NCBI RefSeq assembly: GCF_027706845.1
Contig: NZ_JAQGCZ010000002.1
Span: forward strand, 248,001 to 312,000
DNA length: 64,000 bases
Direction of reading: 5' to 3'
Origin: Mycolicibacterium sp. BiH015
GTDB taxonomy: Bacteria; Actinomycetota; Actinomycetes; Mycobacteriales; Mycobacteriaceae
Made by a program: the position numbers and the translations under genes. Of the stretch, positions 1 to 9,091 are shown piece after piece. Positions within the stretch are counted from its first letter, which is position 1; each line of letters starts with the position of its first letter. The notes below the pieces were generated by a model that saw nothing but the letters and a program-made list of their open reading frames with translations, did not search any database and was not told where the DNA came from.

Positions 1-501
1 TGTCAGCGCGATCATCACCAGCACGACGGCGATGTCCTGGACGATGAGGATCCCCAGAGTGATCCGTCCGTGCAGCTGGTCCATCTCACGCTTGTCGGAC
101 AACAGCTTCACGATGATGATCGTCGATGAAAAGGTGACTGCCACGGCAACATAGAACGCCGCTTCACTGCTCATTCCGAGTGTGATGGCAATCAGATAGC
201 CGAGGACGGAGGTGAGCAGCATCTGGCCGACGCCGGTGATCATCGCTACAGGCCCGACGCTGCGGATCATGTGCAGATCCAGGCGCATCCCGACGAGGAA
301 CAGCAGGATGGCCAGACCGAGTCTGGCCAGTAGTTGTGTGGTGGTGTCCGCTGACACCCATCCGACGCCAACCGGGCCGACGACGATGCCGACCACAATG
401 AACGCCACGATCAGCGGCTGCCGAAGCCTGGTGGCCACCAGCCCCGCCGCGGTGGCGAGAGCGAGGATGATCGCAATGGTCGGAAACGGGTGAAGATCCA
501 T
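1..501 (-). CDS. Cation:proton antiporter (CPA2/Kef type), N-terminal part
   Basis: The gene runs off the left edge, so only its first 167 residues are present. The ATG lies at 499-501 on the minus strand. The translation is a chain of hydrophobic helices with the CPA2 exchanger pattern: MDLHPFPTIAIILALATAAG, then a GPVGVGWV turn, then LAILLFLVGMRLDLHM, and a TFSSTIIIVKLLSDK segment typical of the discontinuous helix in Kef/NapA-type exchangers. It would swap monovalent cations for protons across the plasma membrane. No C-terminal regulatory domain can be judged. It points away from the stress-protein operon to its right. Confidence 0.8.
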   Translation of the reverse strand, partial: MDLHPFPTIAIILALATAAGLVATRLRQPLIVAFIVVGIVVGPVGVGWVSADTTTQLLARLGLAILLFLVGMRLDLHMIRSVGPVAMITGVGQMLLTSVLGYLIAITLGMSSEAAFYVAVAVTFSSTIIIVKLLSDKREMDQLHGRITLGILIVQDIAVVLVMIALT

Positions 502-667
502 ATCCGCTGTCGGATCAATCGGGCCGGACGACTACCGGAACTCGCATCGCCAGTGAATCATCGACGCTGACAACACATCTCCCGAAATCGGCGGCGGTTC
601 CATCGCTTACATCCTCGTGTCGTTGCGACTTGTCTCTGATGACAGTAAGGGCGGCCCTCGCGGTCAT

Positions 668-687
668 CCAGGGGCCTTCGTCCCGGG
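668..687. promoter_or_regulatory. DosR-like box 1
   Basis: The bases CCAGGGGCCTTCGTCCCGGG resemble the mycobacterial DosR dormancy-regulator consensus (TTSGGGACTWWAGTCCCSAA). Both half-site cores, GGG-C and GTCCCG, and the TT centre agree, while the outer positions do not. It lies about 170 bases upstream of the small peptide gene. Universal stress proteins are classic DosR targets in mycobacteria; binding here is inferred from pattern only. Confidence 0.4.
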
Positions 688-781
688 TCAGAACGTCAGC
701 AGAGGACCTCCGGCCCTATCGCGGGTGTACGTGTGAGGAGTCCGATCCGGCAGTCGGAGTCGACGCCGCGAATCCCGTGAG

Positions 782-801
782 GTCGGGACCAACGGCCCTG
801 A
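782..801. promoter_or_regulatory. DosR-like box 2
   Basis: The bases GTCGGGACCAACGGCCCTGA match the DosR consensus at the CGGGAC left half-site, the AA centre and the G-CCC right half-site. It sits about 58 bases upstream of the start of the small peptide/USP unit, a plausible activator distance. Together with the weaker box at 668-687 it makes a two-box arrangement as seen upstream of several DosR-regulated stress genes. Confidence 0.45.
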
Positions 802-858
802 TGCGTTCGCGCGTAGCGCCATAGTGTCGTGGCCAGGTTCCCGTCAAGGAGGTGCGCT

Positions 859-951
859 ATGGACTGGCCGACCGCTGCCGTACTCATCGCGGCAATTTTC
901 GCGATGATGGCGATCGTGAGTACCTATATCGCGTCACGGTTCTCGAAATGA
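859..951 (+). CDS. 30-residue single-span membrane peptide
   Basis: This very short gene encodes 30 residues beginning MDWPTAAVLIAAIFAMMAIV and ending in SRFSK. It is one hydrophobic helix followed by a short basic tail, so it should insert in the plasma membrane with the tail probably cytoplasmic. A near-perfect Shine-Dalgarno sequence, AAGGAGG at 846-852, lies six bases before the ATG. The stop TGA (949-951) overlaps the ATG of the stress-protein gene at 948, an ATGA junction typical of translational coupling. No family is recognised; a regulatory leader that must be translated is the main alternative. Confidence 0.65.
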   Translation: MDWPTAAVLIAAIFAMMAIVSTYIASRFSK

Positions 952-1835
952 CCACAGGGCGCGCGCCTTCCGGGATCGTCGTCGGTGTGGACGGTTCGCA
1001 GGAGGCCGGTGCGGCCGTGCGTTGGGCCGCCCGGGAGGCGCACCTGCACGGCCTGCCCATCACCCTGATGCACGCGGTCAGGCGCCCGATCGTCACGTGG
1101 CCCCTCGCACCGTCGGACCACATCGCGATCGAGGGCGAATTGCAGAATGCCGAGGATGCGCTGAAACACGCCCGTCAGGCGGCCTTGGCGATCGCGGACC
1201 AGGGGCAACCGCTTGACGTTCACATCGAGATTCCGCGATCGGGCGCGGTCGAGGCACTGGTGGATGCGTCCAAGGACGCACATATGGTGGTCGTGGGCAG
1301 CCGCGGGATGGGACGCATCGGCCGACTGCTGCTCGGGTCGGTCAGCTCTGGTCTGATCCACCATGCGCGCTGTCCCGTCACCGTGGTGCGCAGCAGGATG
1401 GGGGAGTTGCCCGACGACGGCGCCCCGATCCTGCTCGGCGTCGACGGTTCGCCGGTCTCGGAGGCCGCGACCGCGCTGGCGTTCGAGGAGGCCTCTCGGC
1501 GCGGTGTGGACTTGATGGCGCTACACGCATGGAGTGACGTGGGTGGGTTGCCGCTGCAGGGCGAGGAGTGGCGTACGCGCAAGCAGCAGGCCGAGGAGAT
1601 CCTCGCCGAACGCCTCGCCGGCTGGCAGGAGCGATACCCCGATGTGAAGATTCGCCGTCAGTTGGAATTCGACGAGCCGGCCCGTCAGCTCGTGGACCGC
1701 TCCGGCACCGCCCAACTCGTCGTGGTGGGCAGCCACGGCCGCGGCGGGTTCTCCGGCATGTTGCTCGGATCGGTCAGTTCCGCTGTCGTCCAATCCGTCG
1801 ACATTCCGGTGACGGTGGTGCGGCCGCGCGGCTAA
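948..1835 (+). CDS. Tandem universal stress protein (two UspA domains)
   Basis: The 295-residue protein has two UspA domains in tandem, about residues 9-145 and 155-293. Each carries the ATP-binding signature G-x2-G-x9-G-S: VVVGSRGMGRIGRLLLGSVS in the first and GSHGRGGFSGMLLGSVS in the second. Two-domain ATP-binding Usps are typical of the mycobacterial dormancy response. I chose the ATG at 948 because a homologous N-terminus (GIVVGVDGSQEAG) follows shortly after; an upstream in-frame GTG at 852 would overlap the small peptide gene in another frame. It has no ribosome binding site of its own, so translation probably depends on the preceding peptide. Its last four bases overlap the convergent zur gene. 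Confidence 0.9.
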   Translation: MTTGRAPSGIVVGVDGSQEAGAAVRWAAREAHLHGLPITLMHAVRRPIVTWPLAPSDHIAIEGELQNAEDALKHARQAALAIADQGQPLDVHIEIPRSGAVEALVDASKDAHMVVVGSRGMGRIGRLLLGSVSSGLIHHARCPVTVVRSRMGELPDDGAPILLGVDGSPVSEAATALAFEEASRRGVDLMALHAWSDVGGLPLQGEEWRTRKQQAEEILAERLAGWQERYPDVKIRRQLEFDEPARQLVDRSGTAQLVVVGSHGRGGFSGMLLGSVSSAVVQSVDIPVTVVRPRG

Positions 1836-2236
1836 TTGCCCGAGGCTGCGACGGAGCAGTTGCGGCAGACCCCGAATATTTCGATGGTGTGGTGGATATC
1901 GGAGTATCCGTGGGCTTTGGCGACTTCGGACGCCCAGTTCTCGACGTGGTCACCCTGGATCTCTACGGTCGAGCCGCATATCCGGCAGACAAGGTGATGG
2001 TGATGGTCGTCGGAGCACCGCCGGTAGACCGATTCGCCGGTGTCGGTGCGCAGCGTGTCCAGCACGCCCGCAGTGGCCATCTGCTGCAGGGTGCGATAGA
2101 CCGTGGTCAGTCCGACTCCCTCACCGCGCTGGCGCAATTCGTCGTGCAACTCCTGGGCCGAACGGAAGTCGCTGGTCTTGTCCAGTAGCGCGCGAATCGC
2201 GGCGCGCTGCCGCGTGGCGCGGCCTTCTGTCGTCAT
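1832..2236 (-). CDS. zur: Fur-family zinc uptake regulator Zur (FurB)
   Basis: The 134-residue protein has the Fur family layout: a winged helix with TTVYRTLQQMATAGVLD (about 44-60), then a dimerisation domain with HHHH (78-81), C84-x2-C87 and C124-x2-C127. The paired CxxC motifs form the structural zinc site and the His-rich segment the sensing site. It should repress zinc uptake and ribosomal paralogue genes when zinc is sufficient. It follows smtB in one operon, with stop and start sharing one base (TGATG), the same order as Rv2358-Rv2359 in M. tuberculosis. The ATG at 2236 was chosen over longer starts inside smtB. Confidence 0.93.
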   Translation of the reverse strand: MTTEGRATRQRAAIRALLDKTSDFRSAQELHDELRQRGEGVGLTTVYRTLQQMATAGVLDTLRTDTGESVYRRCSDDHHHHLVCRICGSTVEIQGDHVENWASEVAKAHGYSDIHHTIEIFGVCRNCSVAASGN

Positions 2237-2595
2237 CAGCCGTCCTCGCCCGCATGGGTCACGGCCGCGACGACGATGTCGGTCAGGTGATGATCGGCCA
2301 AGCGGTACAACACTTCTCGTCCTGATCGTGACCCTTCGACGACGCCGGCCGACTTCAGGATGCGCAGATGCTGGCTGACCAGAGGCTGCGGCACGTCCAG
2401 GATGTCGACGAGCTCGTGGACGCAACGCGCTCCTTCGCGCAGCTGCAACACGATGGCGATGCGCACCGGCGCGGCGAGCGCCCGCAGCAGATCACCGGCA
2501 GTGTCGAGAACCGCGCGCGGAGGAAGCTCGGTTGCCGACGGCCCGCCGTGATCGTGGACATCCGACGAGTCCGGGATACTGGAAACGGTTTTCAT
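2236..2595 (-). CDS. smtB: ArsR/SmtB-family zinc-sensing repressor
   Basis: This 119-residue winged-helix protein carries the DNA-recognition segment DVPQPLVSQHLRILKSAGVV (about 67-86). Its last helix holds D101-x-H103-x10-H114-x2-E117, the alpha-5 zinc site of cyanobacterial SmtB, with every ligand kept. Zinc binding would release it from its own operator and so switch on zur under excess zinc. Gene order with zur and the divergent glyS matches M. tuberculosis. The ATG at 2595 is preferred because it starts just before the conserved core; the longer version would run through the operator candidate at 2609-2628. Confidence 0.93.
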   Translation of the reverse strand: MKTVSSIPDSSDVHDHGGPSATELPPRAVLDTAGDLLRALAAPVRIAIVLQLREGARCVHELVDILDVPQPLVSQHLRILKSAGVVEGSRSGREVLYRLADHHLTDIVVAAVTHAGEDG

Positions 2596-2608
2596 TAGGT
2601 CCCACGAT

Positions 2609-2628
2609 ACATGCGCAACCGTGCATGT
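2609..2628. promoter_or_regulatory. Inverted repeat, candidate SmtB operator
   Basis: A perfect inverted repeat ACATGC-N8-GCATGT lies 13 bases upstream of the smtB start codon, between smtB and the divergent glyS. Position and symmetry suit the dimeric ArsR/SmtB repressor encoded next to it. The arms are only six bases long, and the match to known SmtB sites is one of type, not of full sequence. Confidence 0.45.
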
Positions 2629-2681
2629 CAATCGGGGATATCGCGTGAGGCACGCTGCCGGCCTCGCTACGCTGTCAACCC

Positions 2682-4059
<1,378 letters not shown>

Positions 4060-4073
<14 letters not shown>

Positions 4074-5040
4074 TTCCTTCGCTCGCCAGGGCGAGACCTT
4101 CCTCGCGTGACGTCGCGCCGACGTAGCCCAGTTCGCTTCGAGCGGCCGTGTCGTCCACGGTGTAGGGCCGGCCGATCATGCGGACCATGGTGCGCGACAA
4201 CGGGGGATCGGTTTCGGAACTGCGCAGCGTCGCGCCGATCTCCAGCACGCGCCCCACGTTGTACGCCAGCGCGTACGGGACTGAGCGGACGCGGTCTATC
4301 GAGACGCCGTGGTTGTGCGCCATCCCGGCGATGAAGTCACGGAAGGTCACGGTTTCGCGGTCGGCGACGAAGTACGGGCGGCCGCCCTTGCCGCGATGGA
4401 GGGCGCATTCCACAGCCTCGATCACATTGTCGACATGCACTGTGCTGTAGGGGTATTCACCGCGATTGATGAACGCGAACTGCCCGCCGGCCACACGGCT
4501 GGGGATTTCGCGGCTGAACATGTCGCCGGCGCCCCAGATGGCGGGGGGACGGATCGCCACGGTGCGGAAGCCGGGACGGTCGGCCGCCAACACAGCAGCC
4601 TCCGCGGTGGACTTGCTGGCGATGTAGGGCGAGAAACTGGATGGGTACGTTGGCGCGGACTCGTCGGCGTCGTACAGTGCAGAGCCTCGGTCATCCATAA
4701 CGACAGCGCCGGCACTGACATGGACGAACGTGGTGGCACCGGCGCTCTGGGCGGCAGCGAGCAGGGCCTGCGTGCCGTCGACGTTGGTGCGGAAAAAGCG
4801 ATCCCGGCGACCGGTGAATCGAAAATAAGCTGCCGCGTGGACAACGGCGTCGACCGACGGAAGCGCGGTGTCGGCAGGTGCGTCGAGGTCGGCGGAGACG
4901 GGCGTGGCGCCGAGGTCTTGGACCGTGGTCGCCGCTTCGGGGGAGCGTGCCAGCGCGAACACCTGATGCCCGTCACGGGCCAAGCGCCGGATCAGGCGGC
5001 TTCCGACGAATCCGGATCCGCCGGTGGCGAGAATTTTCAT
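4060..5040 (-). CDS. NAD-dependent epimerase/dehydratase (extended SDR)
   Basis: The 326-residue protein opens with the nucleotide-binding motif TGGSGFVG and has the extended-SDR active site: VHVSAGAVV with the catalytic serine region and YIASKSTAE with the Tyr-x3-Lys pair (about residues 140-147). Substrate is unknown; the fold covers sugar-nucleotide epimerases and 3-beta-hydroxysteroid or flavonol-reductase-like enzymes, and the middle ([12 protein letters not shown]) resembles the latter. It is translationally coupled to the TetR gene upstream (ATGA overlap at 5037-5040), so it is probably that regulator's target. The 3' end overlaps glyS tail to tail. Confidence 0.85.
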
Positions 5041-5612
5041 GGTTGTTTTCCTTTCGGGTGGGGCCGGCAGATCGCTCGCAGGGCGTCATCGCGAAGGTGG
5101 GCGACCATGTCGGGGTGCGGCGTGCGGTCCCACGCCGGGGTATATAGCGACGCGGCCGCATGGGCCGAGGCCCATGCGAGTTCGGCGGCCGCATCGGCGT
5201 CCATGGCCAGACGCCCGGCGTCGGCCACTGCTTGGATCTGTAGCCGCAGAAGATCGCGGGCCTGGTCGGCGGCGGGGATGTCGGCGCCCTGGAGCACGCG
5301 AGCCACCATCGCCGAATAGAGGCGGGGCCGTTCGGCCGCGAAGCGTACGTAGTTGTCCCAGCCGTTACGCAGCCCGATCTCTGGGTCCGGCGCTACTTCC
5401 ACCGCCGCCTTGCGGGTAAGGAACTCCGCGAATGCCTCGGCAATCGCCGCGCTCAGAAGACCGTCGATACTGCCGAAGTAGTGGTACAGGGTTGGCGCGG
5501 TGACGCCGGCGATGTCGCACACCGCGCGTGTCGAGAACTGGTCCTGGCCGTCCCTCTCGAGTACCTGCAGAGCGGCGGCGAGAAGTTTGGTTCGGCTGTC
5601 CACGACGGCCAC
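5037..5612 (-). CDS. TetR-family transcriptional regulator
   Basis: The 191-residue protein has an N-terminal TetR helix-turn-helix, FSTRAVCDIAGVTAPTLYHYFGS (about 26-48), followed by an alpha-helical ligand domain. It sits first in a two-gene operon with the epimerase and probably represses both. The GTG at 5612 is the only upstream start in frame, and it lies at the edge of one of two direct repeats that may be its operator. Confidence 0.9.
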   Translation of the reverse strand: MAVVDSRTKLLAAALQVLERDGQDQFSTRAVCDIAGVTAPTLYHYFGSIDGLLSAAIAEAFAEFLTRKAAVEVAPDPEIGLRNGWDNYVRFAAERPRLYSAMVARVLQGADIPAADQARDLLRLQIQAVADAGRLAMDADAAAELAWASAHAAASLYTPAWDRTPHPDMVAHLRDDALRAICRPHPKGKQP

Positions 5613-5664
5613 TATAGCGTCATTATATTTTTATGTAAAGGCGATACTATAGCGACGATATATT
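5611..5664. promoter_or_regulatory. Pair of direct repeats, candidate TetR operator
   Basis: Two 19-base copies, ACTATAGCGTCATTATATT (5611-5629) and ACTATAGCGACGATATATT (5646-5664), agree at 16 of 19 positions and are 35 bases apart. The second copy holds a clean inverted repeat, TATA-n-CG-n-CG-n-TATA. They cover the TetR start and its upstream region, are much more AT-rich than the surroundings, and suggest autoregulation by two TetR dimers. Confidence 0.5.
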
Positions 5665-5686
5665 CGAGAATTTCGATGTGGTCCCG

Positions 5687-7711
5687 CTAGAAGCGGCCCC
5701 CGCCCCCGCTGTAGCTGCGGCCCGATGACCGCGACGAGCCCCCGAACGACGACGGCCGGCCCAGGCCGCGTCCACCGCCGAAGCCGCCCCCGAAGCCGCC
5801 CCGCATCGCGCTGCCGAGGATGTTGCCGATCAGGATCCCGCCGATCACCGCCCCCATGTCGGAACCGCCGCCACCCCAGGTTCCGCCTCCGCCACCCCAT
5901 CCGCCGAAATGCTGCTGGGCGGCGTTGACGTCGTTGTTCGCCAACGACTGTGCCTGCGCGGCAAGGGTTGACGCGCCGTTGGCGTGTGCGATGGCCTCGC
6001 TGAGGTTGATCTCTTTCTTGTCCTGGGCGGCCTGCAGTTGCCGGACCGCCTCGGCCAGTCGGGTGCGTGCCTCGGGTCCGATGCTGCCGCGGCGCGTGTC
6101 GATGAAATCCGAGACACCGCGCACCCGTGACTGCGCGGTCATCAGTGCCTGGTCGTAGGCGCGGCTCATCCGCTCCATCGCGGCGCGCTCTTCGGCGACG
6201 CTGGCCAGCAGTAGATCGAGGTCGGCGTCGGCCTTCGTCAGCCGGGTGAAAGCGCCGAGCGGATCCGTGTTACCCGCGTGCTGCGCGTCGGTGACGGCCT
6301 TGCTCGCCGCGGTGCGGGCCGCCTCCAGCTCTTCCCGGTGCGCGCTGTTGGCCTGCTGCAGTTGTGTTGTCGCAGCGGCGATGCCGTTCTGGATGTCGGC
6401 GATCGCCGCGGGTAGCGAGGCGACCGCCCGGTTGATGTCGCTGCCCACCGAATCGATCGCATCGAGCAGCGTCCTGGCCTGCCCGAGGGACGACTCCGCG
6501 GCCCGGACCGCGTCGACGAGTCCCATCTGCTGGCCCGCCGGACGGGCCACGAGAGCCCTTGCGGCGCTGATGGTTTGGTCAGCGAACGTCAGCCGCTCCT
6601 TGGCGGCGCCGACATTGTCTGCGACAGAGGCCAGCGCGGACGCGTCGAACTGAGTGTGCAGCGCGGCGAGCGCCTGTTCGGCCGGACCGAGCCGCGCGGT
6701 CAGATCGACCATCTGCTGGGTCAGGCCGTCGAGCCGCGAGGGCGCGTTGATGACGAGGTCGCGAAGCTTTTCGAACGCATCGCCCTGGGCCTCCAATTCG
6801 TCGTCGGCGCGCGCGGCTGCCACGATGGACCGGGTCAGCAGATCGCGGCGTTGCTGCGCAGTCTCCGGTACGGCGTCATCCAGGATCTGTCGCACGTTGA
6901 ATGCCTGCGCCAAGGCTGTGCGGGCGTTGTCGACGGCGCGGGTGAACGGTGCCGTCCGGTCGGGGCCGAACTCCTCGACGGCCAAAGCCAGTTCACCCTC
7001 GCTGGTGCGCACTGCGTTGTCGACGTCGACGACGATCGCCTTGCTCAGATCGTCGAGCGCGTCCAGCGGCACCGACGCCAGCGCGTTCGGGTCCGCAGGG
7101 TTGACGCGACGCGCGGCCTCGAACTGTGCTGCGCGAAGACGTCGTCGACGCCGGCGCGACCACAACCACAGCATGACCAGTGCCACGCTCAACACGGCGA
7201 AGATGAACAGCAGTGTCAGCCATGACATCCCGCCACCCGACGACCCCGACGTCGCCGAGGTCTCGATCCCGTCGGCGGCTGCGACGGCCGCACCCGCGAA
7301 ATCGCGGCTGCGTAGCGCCGGCTCGATGACATTGGTCTGCAGCGACTGCGCCGCGCTCTGGGACATGATCGCCGTCGGCACCTGGAAGGCATAGGCCCGC
7401 TCGCTCGTCGCGATCGCCAACAGGGCGTCGCGGTCACCGAAGTCGCTGAGCTGCATGGTGGTTCGTGCCCAGCCCGGTGCGCTCTGGCCGAAGGAGTCCA
7501 CGTAGACCACCCACAGCCGCACACGCTGCCCGTCGTAGAGCTGGGTCAGCGCATCTTCGACCTGGATCAGCTGCTCGGGCGAGAGCACGTCGGCCCGGTC
7601 TGTCACGTAGTCAGGAACACGGAACGGCGGCTCGGCGGACGCCCCCGGCGCGCAGAGAAGTCCGACGACGATGACGGCGAGCAGCATGCTGAGCAGGCGG
7701 GCGACGCGCAT
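5687..7711 (-). CDS. Secreted/membrane TPM-domain protein with Gly-rich tail
   Basis: The 674-residue protein has a signal peptide (MRVARLLSMLLAVIVVGLLC to about residue 26), then a TPM domain (about 30-160: VPDYVTDRADVLS, LWVVYVDSFGQSAPGWA), a transmembrane helix (about 165-185), a basic RRRRRR stop-transfer, a long helical region with coiled-coil character, and a glycine-rich C-terminus ending SGRSYSGGGGRF. It corresponds to M. tuberculosis Rv2345. TPM domains occur in YgcG-type and thylakoid repair proteins; the cellular role here is unknown. I chose the ATG at 7711, the last start before the signal peptide. Confidence 0.85.
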   Translation of the reverse strand: MRVARLLSMLLAVIVVGLLCAPGASAEPPFRVPDYVTDRADVLSPEQLIQVEDALTQLYDGQRVRLWVVYVDSFGQSAPGWARTTMQLSDFGDRDALLAIATSERAYAFQVPTAIMSQSAAQSLQTNVIEPALRSRDFAGAAVAAADGIETSATSGSSGGGMSWLTLLFIFAVLSVALVMLWLWSRRRRRRLRAAQFEAARRVNPADPNALASVPLDALDDLSKAIVVDVDNAVRTSEGELALAVEEFGPDRTAPFTRAVDNARTALAQAFNVRQILDDAVPETAQQRRDLLTRSIVAAARADDELEAQGDAFEKLRDLVINAPSRLDGLTQQMVDLTARLGPAEQALAALHTQFDASALASVADNVGAAKERLTFADQTISAARALVARPAGQQMGLVDAVRAAESSLGQARTLLDAIDSVGSDINRAVASLPAAIADIQNGIAAATTQLQQANSAHREELEAARTAASKAVTDAQHAGNTDPLGAFTRLTKADADLDLLLASVAEERAAMERMSRAYDQALMTAQSRVRGVSDFIDTRRGSIGPEARTRLAEAVRQLQAAQDKKEINLSEAIAHANGASTLAAQAQSLANNDVNAAQQHFGGWGGGGGTWGGGGSDMGAVIGGILIGNILGSAMRGGFGGGFGGGRGLGRPSSFGGSSRSSGRSYSGGGGRF

Positions 7712-7785
7712 GTCCGCCAATCTAATGCGGCGCACCCCCACGGCTACGCTTACCGGCCTGATCGCCCCTGGCAGACTGTGCGTCG

Positions 7786-9060
7786 GTGTCCACAGATCTC
7801 ACGCAACGCGATCCCTACAGCGAGTTCGACCGCCAGCGCCTGGTGGTCGAGCTGCCCAAGGGTGCCGCGTTACCGGGCACCGGCACCGAACACCGCACCG
7901 ATTTCGCGCGGGACCGCGCCCGTGTGCTCCATTCCGCGGCCCTGCGGCGCCTCGCCGACAAGACGCAGGTGGTCGGCCCTCGCCAGAGCGAGACGCCCCG
8001 TACCCGGCTGACGCATTCGCTCGAGGTCGCCCAGATCGGCCGCGGGATGGCGGTTGGATTGGGGGCCGATCCCGACCTTGTCGACTTAGCCGGCCTTGCG
8101 CACGACATCGGGCATCCGCCGTACGGGCACAACGGGGAGCGGGCGCTCAATCAGCTCGGGGAAGCGTGCGGTGGCTTCGAGGGCAACGCGCAGAACTTCC
8201 GGATCCTGACCCGGCTTGAGCCGAAAGTCCTGGTGCGCGAGCACCACAAAGAACGTAGCGCCGGGCTGAACTTGACCAGAGCGGCGCTGGACGCGGTGAC
8301 CAAGTATCCGTGGTTCCGCCCGCCCGAGGGCGGCAAGTTCGGGTTCTACGCCGACGACGCGGAGGCCGCGGCCTGGGTGCGCGGCGACGCGCCCGACCGG
8401 ACGTCGTGTCTGGAGGCGCAGATCATGGATTGGGCCGACGACGTCGCCTACTCGGTGCACGACGTGGAAGACGGCGTCATTTCGGGGCGCATCGACCTGC
8501 GGGTGCTCGCCGACGACGACGCCGTCAATGCGCTGGGACGGCTCGGCCAGTCGCACGGCATGGGCGGTGGGCTGGCGGCGGCCGACCTGGTCGAGGCGGC
8601 GGGCAGACTCTCGGTGCTGCCGGCGGTCGCCGCTGTCGGCAAGTACGACGGCACGTTGTCGGCGTCGGTGGCGCTCAAGACGATGACGAGCGAGCTGGTC
8701 GGACGGTTCGCGTCGTCGGCTATCGCCGCGACGCGCCACGTCACGGGGCCCGGCCGGCTGGTCCGTTACCGAACCAATCTCGAAGTTCCCACGGTGGTGC
8801 GCGCCGAGGTCGCGGTGCTGAAGATCCTGGCGCTGCAATTCATCATGTCCGACCCGAAGCATCTCGATCTGCAGGCGCAGCAGCGCGACCGGGTCGAGGC
8901 GGTCGTCGACTTCATTCTTTCCGGCGCACCCGCGACACTGGACCCGTTGTTCGTCCCGGAGTTCAACGCGGCGCACGATGATGCCGCGCGGCTGCGGGTG
9001 GTGATCGACCAGGTGGCATCGCTCACCGAAGGTCGGCTGGAGCGGCTCGAACCCGCGTAA
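7786..9060 (+). CDS. dgt: Deoxyguanosinetriphosphate triphosphohydrolase-like protein
   Basis: The 424-residue HD-domain enzyme splits dNTPs to nucleoside and triphosphate, limiting the dNTP pool. The metal-binding histidines and aspartates are visible: [29 protein letters not shown] and [16 protein letters not shown]. Length and order match actinobacterial Dgt (Rv2344c). It starts with GTG at 7786, diverges from the TPM gene, and lies 31 bases before dnaG, as in M. tuberculosis, so both are likely co-transcribed. Confidence 0.94.
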   Translation: MSTDLTQRDPYSEFDRQRLVVELPKGAALPGTGTEHRTDFARDRARVLHSAALRRLADKTQVVGPRQSETPRTRLTHSLEVAQIGRGMAVGLGADPDLVDLAGLAHDIGHPPYGHNGERALNQLGEACGGFEGNAQNFRILTRLEPKVLVREHHKERSAGLNLTRAALDAVTKYPWFRPPEGGKFGFYADDAEAAAWVRGDAPDRTSCLEAQIMDWADDVAYSVHDVEDGVISGRIDLRVLADDDAVNALGRLGQSHGMGGGLAAADLVEAAGRLSVLPAVAAVGKYDGTLSASVALKTMTSELVGRFASSAIAATRHVTGPGRLVRYRTNLEVPTVVRAEVAVLKILALQFIMSDPKHLDLQAQQRDRVEAVVDFILSGAPATLDPLFVPEFNAAHDDAARLRVVIDQVASLTEGRLERLEPA

Positions 9061-9091
9061 CCACATCCGTTGCGGCCTCTAGACTGGCCGG

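Larger units (their letters stand above)
502..858. other. Intergenic region between divergent genes
   Basis: About 357 bases without a convincing gene separate the antiporter start from the small membrane peptide. Short open frames here lack ribosome binding sites and have no recognisable protein. The right-hand half carries two DosR-box-like palindromes, annotated separately. The spacing suits promoters for both divergent genes. Confidence 0.6.
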
